From RGIG3102 sp964507095 (lineage in GTDB: Bacteria; Bacillota; Clostridia; Oscillospirales; Ruminococcaceae), in assembly GCA_964507095.1 (NCBI GenBank), contig CAZDOS010000037.1, positions 1 to 18,074 of the forward strand: DNA of 18,074 nt, read 5' to 3'. Positions 6,855 through 14,219 of the stretch are shown here, in pieces. The notes beneath the pieces are model-generated. The model was not told the origin of the DNA, did no database searches, and saw nothing but the letters and a program-made list of their open reading frames with translations. Both the position numbers and the translations under genes were made by a program. Every line of letters begins with the position of its first letter. Within the stretch, counting starts at the first letter, position 1.

Positions 6855-6899
6855 AATATAACATAATTTCGCTAAACTATTCAATACATTTCGCTAAAT
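6855..6899 (-). promoter_or_regulatory. Promoter with two tandem TTTAGCGAAAT half-sites
   Basis: On the minus strand TTGAAT (6884-6879), 18 nt, and TATATT (6860-6855) preceded by TGT give an extended -10 promoter starting near 6848. One half-site (6899-6888) lies just upstream of the -35 and the other (6876-6866) between -35 and -10. They start 22 bp apart, about two helical turns, so proteins bound to both would face the same side of the DNA. Confidence 0.65.
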
Positions 6900-6984
6900 T
6901 CTTTTGATATATGCTTTATTTCCAAGGAATAATTAGTTTATGTTATTATATCTTCTCATTTAACGAAATCATACTTAAGCAATA

Positions 6985-7016
6985 ATAAGAGTCCGGAAAA
7001 CGCACCGGACTCTTAT
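6985..7016 (-). terminator. Terminator after the methyltransferase gene
   Basis: ATAAGAGTCCGG (6985-6996) pairs with CCGGACTCTTAT (7005-7016), 12 bp with an 8-nt loop. On the minus strand it is followed by a T-rich but interrupted stretch (TATTGCTT), so termination strength is uncertain. Confidence 0.7.
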
Positions 7017-7039
7017 AGATCTCTGTATTTATCTTTTAT

Positions 7040-7873
7040 CTATGGCCTGAATTTTATCTTCACTATTTTCATATCAACAAAGCTGTCACTTAACCTGTTC
7101 AGGAGCCTGTAAACAGGCTTCAGGCCGTTCAGTTTCCTGTAGCCATTCATATATGATCTTGATGACACGGACTGTATATCCTTGCTATAAGAACGGATCT
7201 TATCAAGATCCGAACCTTCAAAATATCTGTTCAGGTCTTTGTTTTCAGCATCCTTTAGATAAGTCTTCAGCATAAGCTTGAGACCCTTTCTGTTGCAGGT
7301 ATCAAAGGCAAGAACTCCGCCCTTGAAGTATGCAGCCATCTCACTGAACAGTTTTGATACCTGCTTTTCAGTAAAATAGTAGAACACTCCCAGCGCTACG
7401 AAAATGACGCCTTTATCATGAGGGATCTCTTCAAACCATGCAGTATCATTCAGGTCGTACACCAGGTTCTTCTCGTTAGGCAGCGGTGGAAGGAACTCGT
7501 TTCTTGCATTTATGACATCTTCAAAATCTATGTTGAATCCTTGACAGGTTCCGTTATCGATTCTGTCAAAAAGATTGTCTAAACCACAGCCCATGTCTAC
7601 GACGGAAGCCTGTGGATGATCCTTCAGGTAGTCCTTTATCTCCCATTCAAGATCATATTCTCTCTGAGATACTTCCAGTGCACCATAAAGTCCGAAAGTG
7701 GAGGAAAGATTCCTGTAGACCTTGTCAAAATCATAATCTATTCTTTCTATCAGCTGCCGTGCAGTTGGATCGTAAATCAGATCAGGAAATTCTTTTTGAG
7801 CTACATATCTTCCATAAAGTGGAATAGTCAGCGTTTCCTGAACAGATCCCGGTACTATCTTGTATTTATCCAT
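7040..7873 (-). CDS. Class I SAM-dependent methyltransferase, leucine-carboxyl-methyltransferase (LCM) type
   Basis: A 277-residue cytoplasmic methyltransferase. The N-terminal helical part (VQETLTIPLYGRYVAQK ... DPTARQLIERI) and the SAM-binding motif I VVDMGCGLDN match the LCM/Tcmp family, whose members methylate carboxyl or hydroxyl groups of small molecules or proteins. A second acidic strand follows (GFNIDFEDV) and then a VIFVALGVFYYF motif-IV-like strand. The ATG at 7873 is chosen because GGAGGA (7877-7882) lies 3-4 nt upstream; the frame is open to a TTG at 7942 that has no ribosome site. The substrate is unknown. It is a single-gene unit ending at the hairpin 6985-7016. Confidence 0.85.
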   Translation of the reverse strand: MDKYKIVPGSVQETLTIPLYGRYVAQKEFPDLIYDPTARQLIERIDYDFDKVYRNLSSTFGLYGALEVSQREYDLEWEIKDYLKDHPQASVVDMGCGLDNLFDRIDNGTCQGFNIDFEDVINARNEFLPPLPNEKNLVYDLNDTAWFEEIPHDKGVIFVALGVFYYFTEKQVSKLFSEMAAYFKGGVLAFDTCNRKGLKLMLKTYLKDAENKDLNRYFEGSDLDKIRSYSKDIQSVSSRSYMNGYRKLNGLKPVYRLLNRLSDSFVDMKIVKIKFRP

Positions 7874-7986
7874 ATATCCTCCATCTATTCGTAATACAGC
7901 ATTCCCTTCCCTACTGTTAGCCGGATATGATAATTCCAGCAAACTGATGCGTTTATACAGTCTATTTCAAATGAGCAAATACTTGG

Positions 7987-8009
7987 TTAGCTTACGCTAA
8001 TTCATTATA
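7987..8009 (-). promoter_or_regulatory. Possible promoter -10 and palindromic operator for the methyltransferase
   Basis: On the minus strand TATAAT (8009-8004) is followed at once by the palindrome TTAGC-GTAA-GCTAA (8000-7987), which would cover the transcription start. No convincing -35 lies 16-18 nt upstream, so the promoter call is weak; the palindrome itself is exact (5-bp arms, 4-bp centre). Confidence 0.35.
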
Positions 8010-8127
8010 CTCTTATTATGTAAAGAAATAAAGCTATGCATTATTAGATGCAGCATCCTACATTTCTTGAAATGGTTTAACATATATGATAATCTAAACT
8101 AAACATACTGAAAGGAGAACAATTGCT

Positions 8128-8604
8128 ATGTTCAGAAAGATGAGAAGAAGCCCTCAGGCTCTTTCAAACGAGGAGATACGTGATCTGCTTGTAAAAGAAA
8201 ACCGTGGCGTTCTGTCAGTTCAGGGTGATGACGGCTATCCTTATGGACTGCCAATAAATCATTACTATGATGAAGAAACAAACAAGCTGTATTTTCACGG
8301 AGCAAATTTCGGTCATCATATAGATGCCATCAAGAGAGATCCTAAGGTATCGTACTGTGTTTTCGGTCAGGAATTTCAGAAGGACGGCGACTGGGCTAAA
8401 TATGTCAAGAGCGTGATCATATTCGGAAAAGCGGAACTCGTTGAGGATAAAGCAGAAACTGAATCGATCAGCAGGAAGATATGCACCAAATTCCCTTGCC
8501 CGCCGGAATATGTTGAATCTGAAGTTGAGAAAGAACTGGGAATAACGCTTTGTTTCGCAATAAACATTGAGGATATCAATGGAAAACTAGTTCATGAAGC
8601 ATAA
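8128..8604 (+). CDS. NimA-like pyridoxamine-5'-phosphate-oxidase family flavoprotein
   Basis: A 158-residue protein of the FMN-binding split-barrel fold (Pyridox_ox_2 type, which includes the nitroimidazole-resistance protein NimA). The typical order is present: an N-terminal helix (LSNEEIRDLLVKENRG), VLSVQGDDGYPYGLPINHYYD, LYFHGANFGHHIDAIKRDPKVSYCVF, and VIIFGKAELVED followed by the helix carrying ISRKICTKF. The His in FHGANFGHHIDAI is characteristic of Nim-related proteins. The likely role is flavin- or haem-type redox chemistry or drug reduction; the natural substrate is unknown. AAAGGAG (8111-8117) lies 10 nt before the ATG. A weak promoter (TTGAAA 8067-8072, TAATCT 8090-8095) precedes it, and a terminator follows at 8661. 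Confidence 0.88.
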   Translation: MFRKMRRSPQALSNEEIRDLLVKENRGVLSVQGDDGYPYGLPINHYYDEETNKLYFHGANFGHHIDAIKRDPKVSYCVFGQEFQKDGDWAKYVKSVIIFGKAELVEDKAETESISRKICTKFPCPPEYVESEVEKELGITLCFAINIEDINGKLVHEA

Positions 8605-8660
8605 TGATCTTTATATGATGCGAAACATAAAGATTTGTCCTAACTATTATTTAGAATTGG

Positions 8661-8690
8661 AACTGTCCTGATTGCTACCAGGACAGTTTC
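8661..8690 (+). terminator. Terminator after the NimA-like gene
   Basis: AACTGTCCTG (8661-8670) and CAGGACAGTT (8679-8688) form a 10-bp stem with an 8-nt loop, followed by TTCTTTC. An earlier AT-rich hairpin, ATCTTTAT/ATAAAGAT (8607-8614/8627-8634), lies between it and the stop codon. Confidence 0.8.
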
Positions 8691-8707
8691 TTTCAATTAT
8701 AATAGAA

Positions 8708-8750
8708 TAAGATCCCGAAATCCTGCGATTAAAAGGATTTTGAGATCTTA
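8708..8750 (-). terminator. Hairpin downstream of tRNA-Leu
   Basis: Nested inverted repeats TAAGATC/GATCTTA (8708-8714/8744-8750) and AAATCCT/AGGATTT (8718-8724/8734-8740) lie just past the tRNA 3' end on its strand. A T-rich run (TTCTATTATAATT) follows on that strand. Probable tRNA terminator, with a weak T-tract. Confidence 0.55.
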
Positions 8751-8753
8751 ATC

Positions 8754-8840
8754 TGGTGCCGCTGACCGGGGTCGAACCGGTACGGATTTAACTCCGAGGG
8801 ATTTTAAGTCCCTTGTGTCTGCCTATTCCACCACAGCGGC
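8754..8840 (-). tRNA. tRNA-Leu (anticodon UAA), CCA encoded
   Basis: On the minus strand the acceptor stem GCCGCTG pairs with CAGCGGC, followed by discriminator A and an encoded CCA. The anticodon arm is AGGGA-CTTAAAA-TCCCT, reading UAA. The long variable arm CGGAG...CCG is that of a class II tRNA, and the T-arm is ACCGG-TTCGACC-CCGGT. All stems pair fully. No integrase lies directly at its 3' end. Confidence 0.97.
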
Positions 8841-8854
8841 TGAAAAGCCTAAAT

Positions 8855-8883
8855 ATAATACAATACGCCCTGTTAAAAGTCAA
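8855..8883 (-). promoter_or_regulatory. Promoter of tRNA-Leu
   Basis: On the minus strand TTGACT (8883-8878), 17 nt, TATTAT (8860-8855); a start near 8848 gives an approximately 8-nt 5' leader. The -35 overlaps a small hairpin (CAACAA/TTGTTG, 8881-8900) that may end the upstream aldo/keto reductase transcript. Confidence 0.75.
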
Positions 8884-8908
8884 CAATACAAGCTTTGTTG
8901 CAATCGGC

Positions 8909-9718
8909 TCAGAATGCCTTTGTCCATGGGAATAAGGTATCGTTATTGTCCAGTTTCCTTATGTTGATCATATCCTCATCGGACAAAGAAAAATCAAACA
9001 GATCGATGTTTTCCAACAGTCTTTCCTTATGCTTTGATTTTGGAATTACGGAAATACCTCTCTGTACTAGGAACTTCAACGCTACCTGTGCAGCGGTCTT
9101 GCCGTACTTGGCACCAATCTCTTTAAGCAGAGGATGATCCGGCACATTTCCTATTCCCCGCGCCAACGGCGACCATGCCTGCAGGACCGTTCCCTTCTTG
9201 AGCATATCAGCCTGGAAATCCCATTTCTGGAAGAAAATATGAGTCTCGAGCTGATTGACAGCAGGAATCACATCACAACGTCCGATGAACTCTTCATACC
9301 ACTTCTCATCATAGTTGGATATTCCGATCGCACGAGTCTTCCCGGCCTTCAGTGCTTCTTCCAAAGCCTTATACATCTCCGGTCCCTGTTTATACGGTTC
9401 GTGAAGCAGCAACAGGTCAACATATTCAAGTCCCAGATTCCTTAAAGATTCATCAATAGCCTTTCTGGCAAGCTCATAGCTGTTGCTGATCCTGTATATT
9501 TTTGTTGTTACGAACAGGTCTTCCCTTCGTGCTCCGCTATCCTTTATGCCCTGCCCTACTTCTTTCTCATTCTTATACATCTGAGCAGTATCGATAAGAG
9601 TATAGCCTATTTCAATGGCATTCCTGACTGACTTGACGCAGTCATCTCCTCTGAGGTCCCATGTTCCAAGGCCGACTAAAGGCATCCTCACACCGTTATT
9701 AAGCGTAACAAATTCCAT
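8909..9718 (-). CDS. Aldo/keto reductase (2,5-diketo-D-gluconate reductase-like)
   Basis: An NADPH-dependent reductase of aldehydes and ketones, cytoplasmic, 269 residues, (beta/alpha)8 barrel. The catalytic tetrad is complete: Asp43 and Tyr48 (LIDTAQMY), Lys73 (VTTKIY) and His106 (LLLHEP). GLGTWDL near the N-terminus, GISNYDE, LQAWSPLARG and the cofactor-binding VIPKSKHKERLLEN are all present, as in the AKR5-type bacterial enzymes. GAGG (9727-9730) precedes the ATG by about 8 nt. It lies 26 nt downstream of the phosphatase lipoprotein gene on the same strand, so the two are probably one operon. The physiological substrate cannot be named. Confidence 0.93.
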   Translation of the reverse strand: MEFVTLNNGVRMPLVGLGTWDLRGDDCVKSVRNAIEIGYTLIDTAQMYKNEKEVGQGIKDSGARREDLFVTTKIYRISNSYELARKAIDESLRNLGLEYVDLLLLHEPYKQGPEMYKALEEALKAGKTRAIGISNYDEKWYEEFIGRCDVIPAVNQLETHIFFQKWDFQADMLKKGTVLQAWSPLARGIGNVPDHPLLKEIGAKYGKTAAQVALKFLVQRGISVIPKSKHKERLLENIDLFDFSLSDEDMINIRKLDNNDTLFPWTKAF

Positions 9719-9744
9719 CAGTATTCATCCTCGCTGCGACTTAG

Positions 9745-10995
9745 TTATTCTGTAATCCTGCTGACCAACGTATCTATCTGTTCTTCTGTCATTCCGGCAT
9801 TGAGCAGATAGTTTCGTGCATATACTGAAAGATCCGCCGTCTTTATATCCACACTGTCATCACCTACCACGGTTATAAGCATCGCATCCAGATTCTTTTC
9901 CAGTATCGTCGTATATTTCGAAGGTTCGCTTTCCTTCGTTATTTCATAGTAGTTCGCGTATGTAAGCATGTAATCATCTGCGATTTCCTGATAGCTAGCG
10001 CCAGCAAGCGCTTCAATGAGCATGCATACGAAACCTGTCCTGTCTTTGCCTTCTGTACAGTGGATAAGGTAAGGGCCGTCCATTTCAGACATTTTAATGA
10101 ATCCGTCGGCAATCTTTACTGCAAAATCATCTGACAGATAGTTCATGCTGAGTGCAACGGGTATTACCTTGCCGTTGCTGTAAAGGCTGAGGAAATACGG
10201 GCATTCAAAGCTTTCATCTGAATTGTATCTTTCAATCTTCCGTTCGTTATCAGCAAGATTAAGGATACAGTTCACATTTGCTCCTTCTATCAATCTGTCC
10301 ACATAAGTAGCTCTGTTGTGCTGGTTGTCGCAAGGCGAAGCCGACCTGTACAGGATACCAGATTTAATAATTCCTACAGTGATCTCTCTGAAATTAGCGA
10401 ACACTTCGTCGCTTGGATATCTCTCACGTTCATCATAATAATGAATGTCTCTCGCTTGTTGGATATCGAGGTATTTCCCGTGTTCATTAAGATATACGGC
10501 AGCAGTGTAATGCTTTCCTTCCTCTTTGGGTTCAAGCTGCGCAGTGACCCACATATCATTACGCAATGCGTTAGACTTCAGAAGGTTCGGAGATTCAGTA
10601 TCATCCAGGTCAGCAGTGTCCCACATGTCTGCTCCGTAGTTTACACATGCCTTGATATAGTCATAACCAGGATAGGCTACGAGCAGCGGCTGTCCCGCAT
10701 CGACATAATATCCGTTATAGTACGGTATGTCCTCAAGAGTGTATCCGTTTGAAAAACGCACAGAAACGCTGTCACCGTACTCGAATCCAAGCTTGTTGAA
10801 ATCTTCTATCGTGATCTTGATGTATACTCCGCCGAATTCTGTTTCATGCTGTATGTCAAGATCCTCTACAGATAATGTCACCTGTTCCGGTTCCGGATCA
10901 GGTTTCTCCCCGTTCCCTTCACTTTTACATGCTGAAAACGCGAAGATCAGCATGATAAGTGCAATCAGAACGGTCAAACTCCTTTTTAGAATCAT
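9745..10995 (-). CDS. Tyrosine-phosphatase family lipoprotein
   Basis: A 416-residue exported protein. The signal peptide has basic KR, a hydrophobic run and a lipobox FSAC with Cys23 as lipidation site, so it is probably anchored on the outer face of the membrane. Residues about 38-135 form a separate beta-rich domain (VYIKITIEDF, GDSVSVRFSNG, DIPYYNGYYVDAGQPLLV) that resembles the C-terminal domain of SAM-hydroxide adenosyltransferases; this is tentative. The C-terminal half is a Y_phosphatase3-type domain: ILYRSASPCDN, CILNLADNERKIERY, and the P-loop HCTEGKDRTGF with the CX5R residues Cys313 and Arg319. Start 10995 is chosen because GGTGGTGA (11001-11008) lies 5 nt upstream; the in-frame GTG at 11007 overlaps that site. 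Substrate may be phosphoprotein, phosphoinositide or another phosphoester. Confidence 0.87.
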   Translation of the reverse strand: MILKRSLTVLIALIMLIFAFSACKSEGNGEKPDPEPEQVTLSVEDLDIQHETEFGGVYIKITIEDFNKLGFEYGDSVSVRFSNGYTLEDIPYYNGYYVDAGQPLLVAYPGYDYIKACVNYGADMWDTADLDDTESPNLLKSNALRNDMWVTAQLEPKEEGKHYTAAVYLNEHGKYLDIQQARDIHYYDERERYPSDEVFANFREITVGIIKSGILYRSASPCDNQHNRATYVDRLIEGANVNCILNLADNERKIERYNSDESFECPYFLSLYSNGKVIPVALSMNYLSDDFAVKIADGFIKMSEMDGPYLIHCTEGKDRTGFVCMLIEALAGASYQEIADDYMLTYANYYEITKESEPSKYTTILEKNLDAMLITVVGDDSVDIKTADLSVYARNYLLNAGMTEEQIDTLVSRITE

Positions 10996-11278
10996 CGAAA
11001 TCACCACCGGTCTATTAAAGATTATTATTTCATTGACTTCATTATATTACTTGATCATGAATAAAAACAGAGTACCAAATTTGAAATAACATAGATTTAT
11101 TCATATTAAATCATTGAAATACACACATAGGGGTCTTAGACTGAAAATATATCAAAAGTCAGCTTCACCCGGAAGGTATACATTAAACTGAAGTGAAAGA
11201 ATTGAGGCTCAATGTCGTCAATAGAGACAGGAAAAGCAAATATAGCCTTTATGAGGAAATAGAAAGGATATAAGCACA

Positions 11279-12424
11279 ATGAGATTAAAGAAAATGACAT
11301 TCACTATCATAGCCTTATTGTCTGCAGCCTTAATATTCATATTTGTAGGCTGCAAGGCTAATACTGACATTGATCCGTCATCTGATATGGAAAATACAGG
11401 CGATTCATCTGATATTCAGGACGGTTCGGAGCTTATTGTCATGTTTCCACTGTATAATGAAGGAGAAGAATATATAAAGGCACTTCCCTTGTCACCTGTT
11501 TTCACGGCTCATTTCACTCTTCCGGATCATTTACATCTTGATTATGACTATGATTTTAAGGAAAATGAGCCATATTTAGGCAAAGGACTCTGGAATCGTG
11601 TCGCCATTGTTGATGAAACCGGAAATCTTGTGGGAACACTTGGTTTTAATGTGATCGGAGATCTGACCGTTAATGTACCGGTTGAAGAAATGCTCCCTGA
11701 TTATGTCTACAGCCGGCTGGCTGATTCAGGTTTTGATATACGGAACAGCTACAGGGTAATCAATTCAAGGGACAGCTTCCAATCTGCCATTGTAAAAGTT
11801 CGACACTTCGATAATGCAGATGCTACTGAAGACACTATCGGTATCCTGGCACATGATACGTTCATAAGAGGATACATCGGTTTTGATTTTCTTCCCGGGA
11901 TAGTATCCGAAGACGAAGCGATAACGATTGCAAACAGCATAAATCTTTATCCTGTAACAAGCGGAGGTCCTGCAAAGGTATTCTACAGGGATGGAGACTA
12001 TGAGAGACTCGCATCGTTGATCGTTCCTGACTATACTGCAGTTTCCAGAGAGTTCAGTGATACCCATACCGGCCTGGATTTCCGGGCCCCAAAAGGCTCC
12101 AAAGTACTCTGTGCGGCTTACGGCACCGTTGAAAAAATCGGTCATGACACACAGCTTGGGGACTATATAATCGTCTACCATGAGGACTACTCCTGCAAGA
12201 CCCTATATGCACATTGTGACAGCATTCTGGTCAATGAGGGAGATACTGTCTTGACGACCCAGAATATCGCCACCGTAGGAGAAACGGGAGAAACGACAGG
12301 AACAGTCCTGCATCTTGAGCTTATCGATCACAGAGGTATAAGATACAACCCTTCCCTGCTGCTTCATCCTGAAAACAGCATGCTTCCGGTACCGATCATA
12401 GTATCACAGTCCAACGATCAGTAA
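11279..12424 (+). CDS. M23 (LytM)-like peptidase-domain lipoprotein, possibly inactive
   Basis: A 381-residue exported lipoprotein: KK, a hydrophobic stretch, and a lipobox FVGC with Cys25. Residues about 50-245 are a region I do not recognise. Residues about 250-365 form an M23/LytM domain that normally cuts peptidoglycan cross-bridges. Zinc ligands are kept: His263 and Asp267 (HTGLDF) and His345 (LHLEL), and His312 (LYAH) matches the catalytic His of the first loop. The usual HxH is VLH here: Val343 stands where LytM has its second catalytic His, so activity is doubtful. It could bind or regulate like the degenerate EnvC/SpoIIQ types. The ribosome site is weak (AAAGGA about 12 nt upstream). 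The 271 nt before it hold only a poor promoter candidate (TTGAAA near 11115). Confidence 0.82.
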   Translation: MRLKKMTFTIIALLSAALIFIFVGCKANTDIDPSSDMENTGDSSDIQDGSELIVMFPLYNEGEEYIKALPLSPVFTAHFTLPDHLHLDYDYDFKENEPYLGKGLWNRVAIVDETGNLVGTLGFNVIGDLTVNVPVEEMLPDYVYSRLADSGFDIRNSYRVINSRDSFQSAIVKVRHFDNADATEDTIGILAHDTFIRGYIGFDFLPGIVSEDEAITIANSINLYPVTSGGPAKVFYRDGDYERLASLIVPDYTAVSREFSDTHTGLDFRAPKGSKVLCAAYGTVEKIGHDTQLGDYIIVYHEDYSCKTLYAHCDSILVNEGDTVLTTQNIATVGETGETTGTVLHLELIDHRGIRYNPSLLLHPENSMLPVPIIVSQSNDQ

Positions 12425-12434
12425 AATACAAAAT

Positions 12435-12465
12435 AAAAAAGCAGCAGGTCTCCCTGCTGCTTTTT
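12435..12465. terminator. Bidirectional terminator between convergent genes
   Basis: GCAGCAGG (12441-12448), loop TCTC, CCTGCTGC (12453-12460), flanked by A6 (12435-12440) and T5 (12461-12465). The extended 13-bp stem and U-tracts on both strands suit it to end both the M23-like gene and the minus-strand gene at 12477. Confidence 0.92.
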
Positions 12466-12476
12466 ATTGCTTCAGA

Positions 12477-13118
12477 TCATTCTTCCACTTCAAGGTTTTC
12501 CTTGGATACATAAGGAAGGTTCTTCTTGTTCTTCATCGCCCACATCCTTATCAGGAATATGACGATCATAGAGATATATGCTCCAGGTGTCTGTCCGATC
12601 ATCTTCCATGCAAAATGATATACGATGCTTCCGATAATTGCAGCTGTTGCGTAAATGTCCTTGGAGAGTATGATCGGGGTCCTGTTGACCATGATATCCC
12701 TAAGCAGTCCTCCACCGACGGCTGAAAGCACGCCGCAGAAGCAAACAAGGAATGAATTATCAGCATAACCTACGCTCACAGCAGTGTTCATACCTACTAC
12801 AGTAAAAACAGCCAGTCCTATCGCATCGAAAGTGTTGATCGTGAACAGAATGCTTTCCTTGTATTTTGACTTTACCAGGGGTCTATAGATAGCCATTGTA
12901 ATGAAAGCGACAACGACAGCCATCGAAACATATATAGGGTTCCTGAAAAGCATTGGAGGCGTGTTCCCTATTATGATATCACGAGTCATTCCTCCTCCGC
13001 AGGCCGTGCAGGCAGCCATGAGAATGATTCCGAGCCAGTCAAGGTCGTAATCAATAGCGACGAATGCACCTGCAAAAGCAAAGGTGACCGTGCCGATAAC
13101 TTCCAAAATAAAAGTCAT
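12477..13118 (-). CDS. TRIC/UPF0126 family membrane protein
   Basis: A 213-residue integral membrane protein with about seven hydrophobic segments and an internal duplication. Each half carries the family's glycine-rich motif: GGGMTRD (about 41-47) and GGGLLRD (about 135-141), each followed by a T-P pair (NTPPML and RTPIIL). This is the YicG/UPF0126 group, related to trimeric intracellular cation channels; some bacterial members are assigned as glycine transporters in domain databases. GGAG (plus-strand complement near 13129-13132) lies about 10 nt before the ATG. The charged tail KENLEVEE is cytoplasmic or disordered. The transported ion or solute cannot be told from sequence. Confidence 0.9.
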   Translation of the reverse strand: MTFILEVIGTVTFAFAGAFVAIDYDLDWLGIILMAACTACGGGMTRDIIIGNTPPMLFRNPIYVSMAVVVAFITMAIYRPLVKSKYKESILFTINTFDAIGLAVFTVVGMNTAVSVGYADNSFLVCFCGVLSAVGGGLLRDIMVNRTPIILSKDIYATAAIIGSIVYHFAWKMIGQTPGAYISMIVIFLIRMWAMKNKKNLPYVSKENLEVEE

Positions 13119-13204
13119 GATAAAAAACTCCTTAGCGATAATGGCAGTATTTTAAAACAAAGTTAATGTTCCGTCAAGTTAACACACATCATCGCATCAA
13201 TCTG

Positions 13205-13233
13205 TTGTTTTCCAAGTTTGATTATCATATAAT
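13205..13233 (+). promoter_or_regulatory. Promoter of the nucleoside hydrolase operon
   Basis: TTGTTT (13205-13210), 17 nt, perfect TATAAT (13228-13233); start near 13240, with a leader of about 32 nt. No riboswitch-like structure is seen in this short leader. Confidence 0.7.
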
Positions 13234-13271
13234 TATATTAATAGGTCATTCAAATTTAACAGGAGGTCGAA

Positions 13272-14210
13272 ATGAAGAAGATACCTATAATCATGGATGT
13301 CGATACCGGTATTGACGATGCCGTTGCTATCATGTATGCAATGCGGTCAGAAGAGATCGACATCAAGGGGATAACTGTCGTAGCAGGCAATCAGGTCCTC
13401 AGCAAAACCCTGCAGAACACACTTAATGTAGTAGAATACTTTGGGCATCCTGAGATCCCTGTAGTGATGGGCGCAGCTGCTCCTCTCATCAAGGAACAGG
13501 TCATTGCCCCTGAAGTGCACGGTGATTCCGGACTTGGACGCACTGTTCTTCCAAAGGCATCTAAAAGGCCTGAAAGAATGGATGCAATTACCTTCCTTAG
13601 AAAGACCCTCGAGGAAAGCGATGAAAAGATTACACTTGTTCCTGTAGGTCCTCTCACAAATATAGCTCTTCTCTTTCTTTCATATCCTCACGTAAAGGAG
13701 AAGATCGAAAGGATCGTCATGATGGGTGGCGGAGCTTTTACAGGCAATCAGACAGCTGCAGCTGAGTTCAATATATGGGTCGATCCTGAAGCTGCCGCAG
13801 TAGTCTTCAACTCCGGAGTCCCTATTGTAATGTGCGGACTTGATGTCACTCTAAAGAGTTATGTGGACAGGTTCGATCTCGACAAATTCAAGGAAATCGG
13901 CTCAAAAGCCGGTGACTTCTGCTATGAGCTGTTTGACTTCTACCTTGATACATTCGGACGCAAGTACAACAAGGACATCTGCGCCATTCATGACGCAGTG
14001 ACAATATTCTATCTGCTTCATCCGGAGTATGTCACCACAAAGAAAGCTACAGTCAAGGTCGATATCGACGGCAAGTACACATATGGCTGCACAGCAACAG
14101 ACTTCCGTCCTTACAGGCCTGAGAACCCGAATGATCCTCTTGTCTGTCTTGATATCGACAGGAGCAAATTCGTACACGAGCTGCTCAAGGCATGCGAAAG
14201 CTACAAGTAG
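13272..14210 (+). CDS. Inosine-uridine-type nucleoside hydrolase
   Basis: It hydrolyses ribonucleosides to ribose and free base, in the cytoplasm. The 312-residue protein has the calcium-binding DVDTGIDD (Asp9, Asp11, Asp15, Asp16), Asn40, VHGDSGLG (82-89), the ribose-binding set Asn159, Glu165 and Asn167 (GNQTAAAEFNIWVDP), and His240-Asp241 in AIHDAV, where His activates the leaving base and Asp completes the calcium site. All catalytic positions are intact. AGGAGGT (13261-13267) lies 4 nt before the ATG. Its stop overlaps the Shine-Dalgarno of the next gene, a paralogue, and a uracil permease lies beyond, consistent with nucleoside salvage. Purine or pyrimidine preference is not predictable. 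Confidence 0.94.
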   Translation: MKKIPIIMDVDTGIDDAVAIMYAMRSEEIDIKGITVVAGNQVLSKTLQNTLNVVEYFGHPEIPVVMGAAAPLIKEQVIAPEVHGDSGLGRTVLPKASKRPERMDAITFLRKTLEESDEKITLVPVGPLTNIALLFLSYPHVKEKIERIVMMGGGAFTGNQTAAAEFNIWVDPEAAAVVFNSGVPIVMCGLDVTLKSYVDRFDLDKFKEIGSKAGDFCYELFDFYLDTFGRKYNKDICAIHDAVTIFYLLHPEYVTTKKATVKVDIDGKYTYGCTATDFRPYRPENPNDPLVCLDIDRSKFVHELLKACESYK

Positions 14211-14219
14211 GAGGACATC

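Noticed and set aside
8708..8840. Integration (att) site at the tRNA-Leu 3' end
   Set aside because: No second copy of the tRNA 3' end and no adjacent integrase in the window; the only tyrosine recombinase is more than 3 kb away next to its own repeats.
11008..11278. Conserved RNA or small gene between the two lipoprotein genes
   Set aside because: Only a weak promoter candidate (TTGAAA near 11115) and AT-rich sequence are visible; nothing else can be supported.
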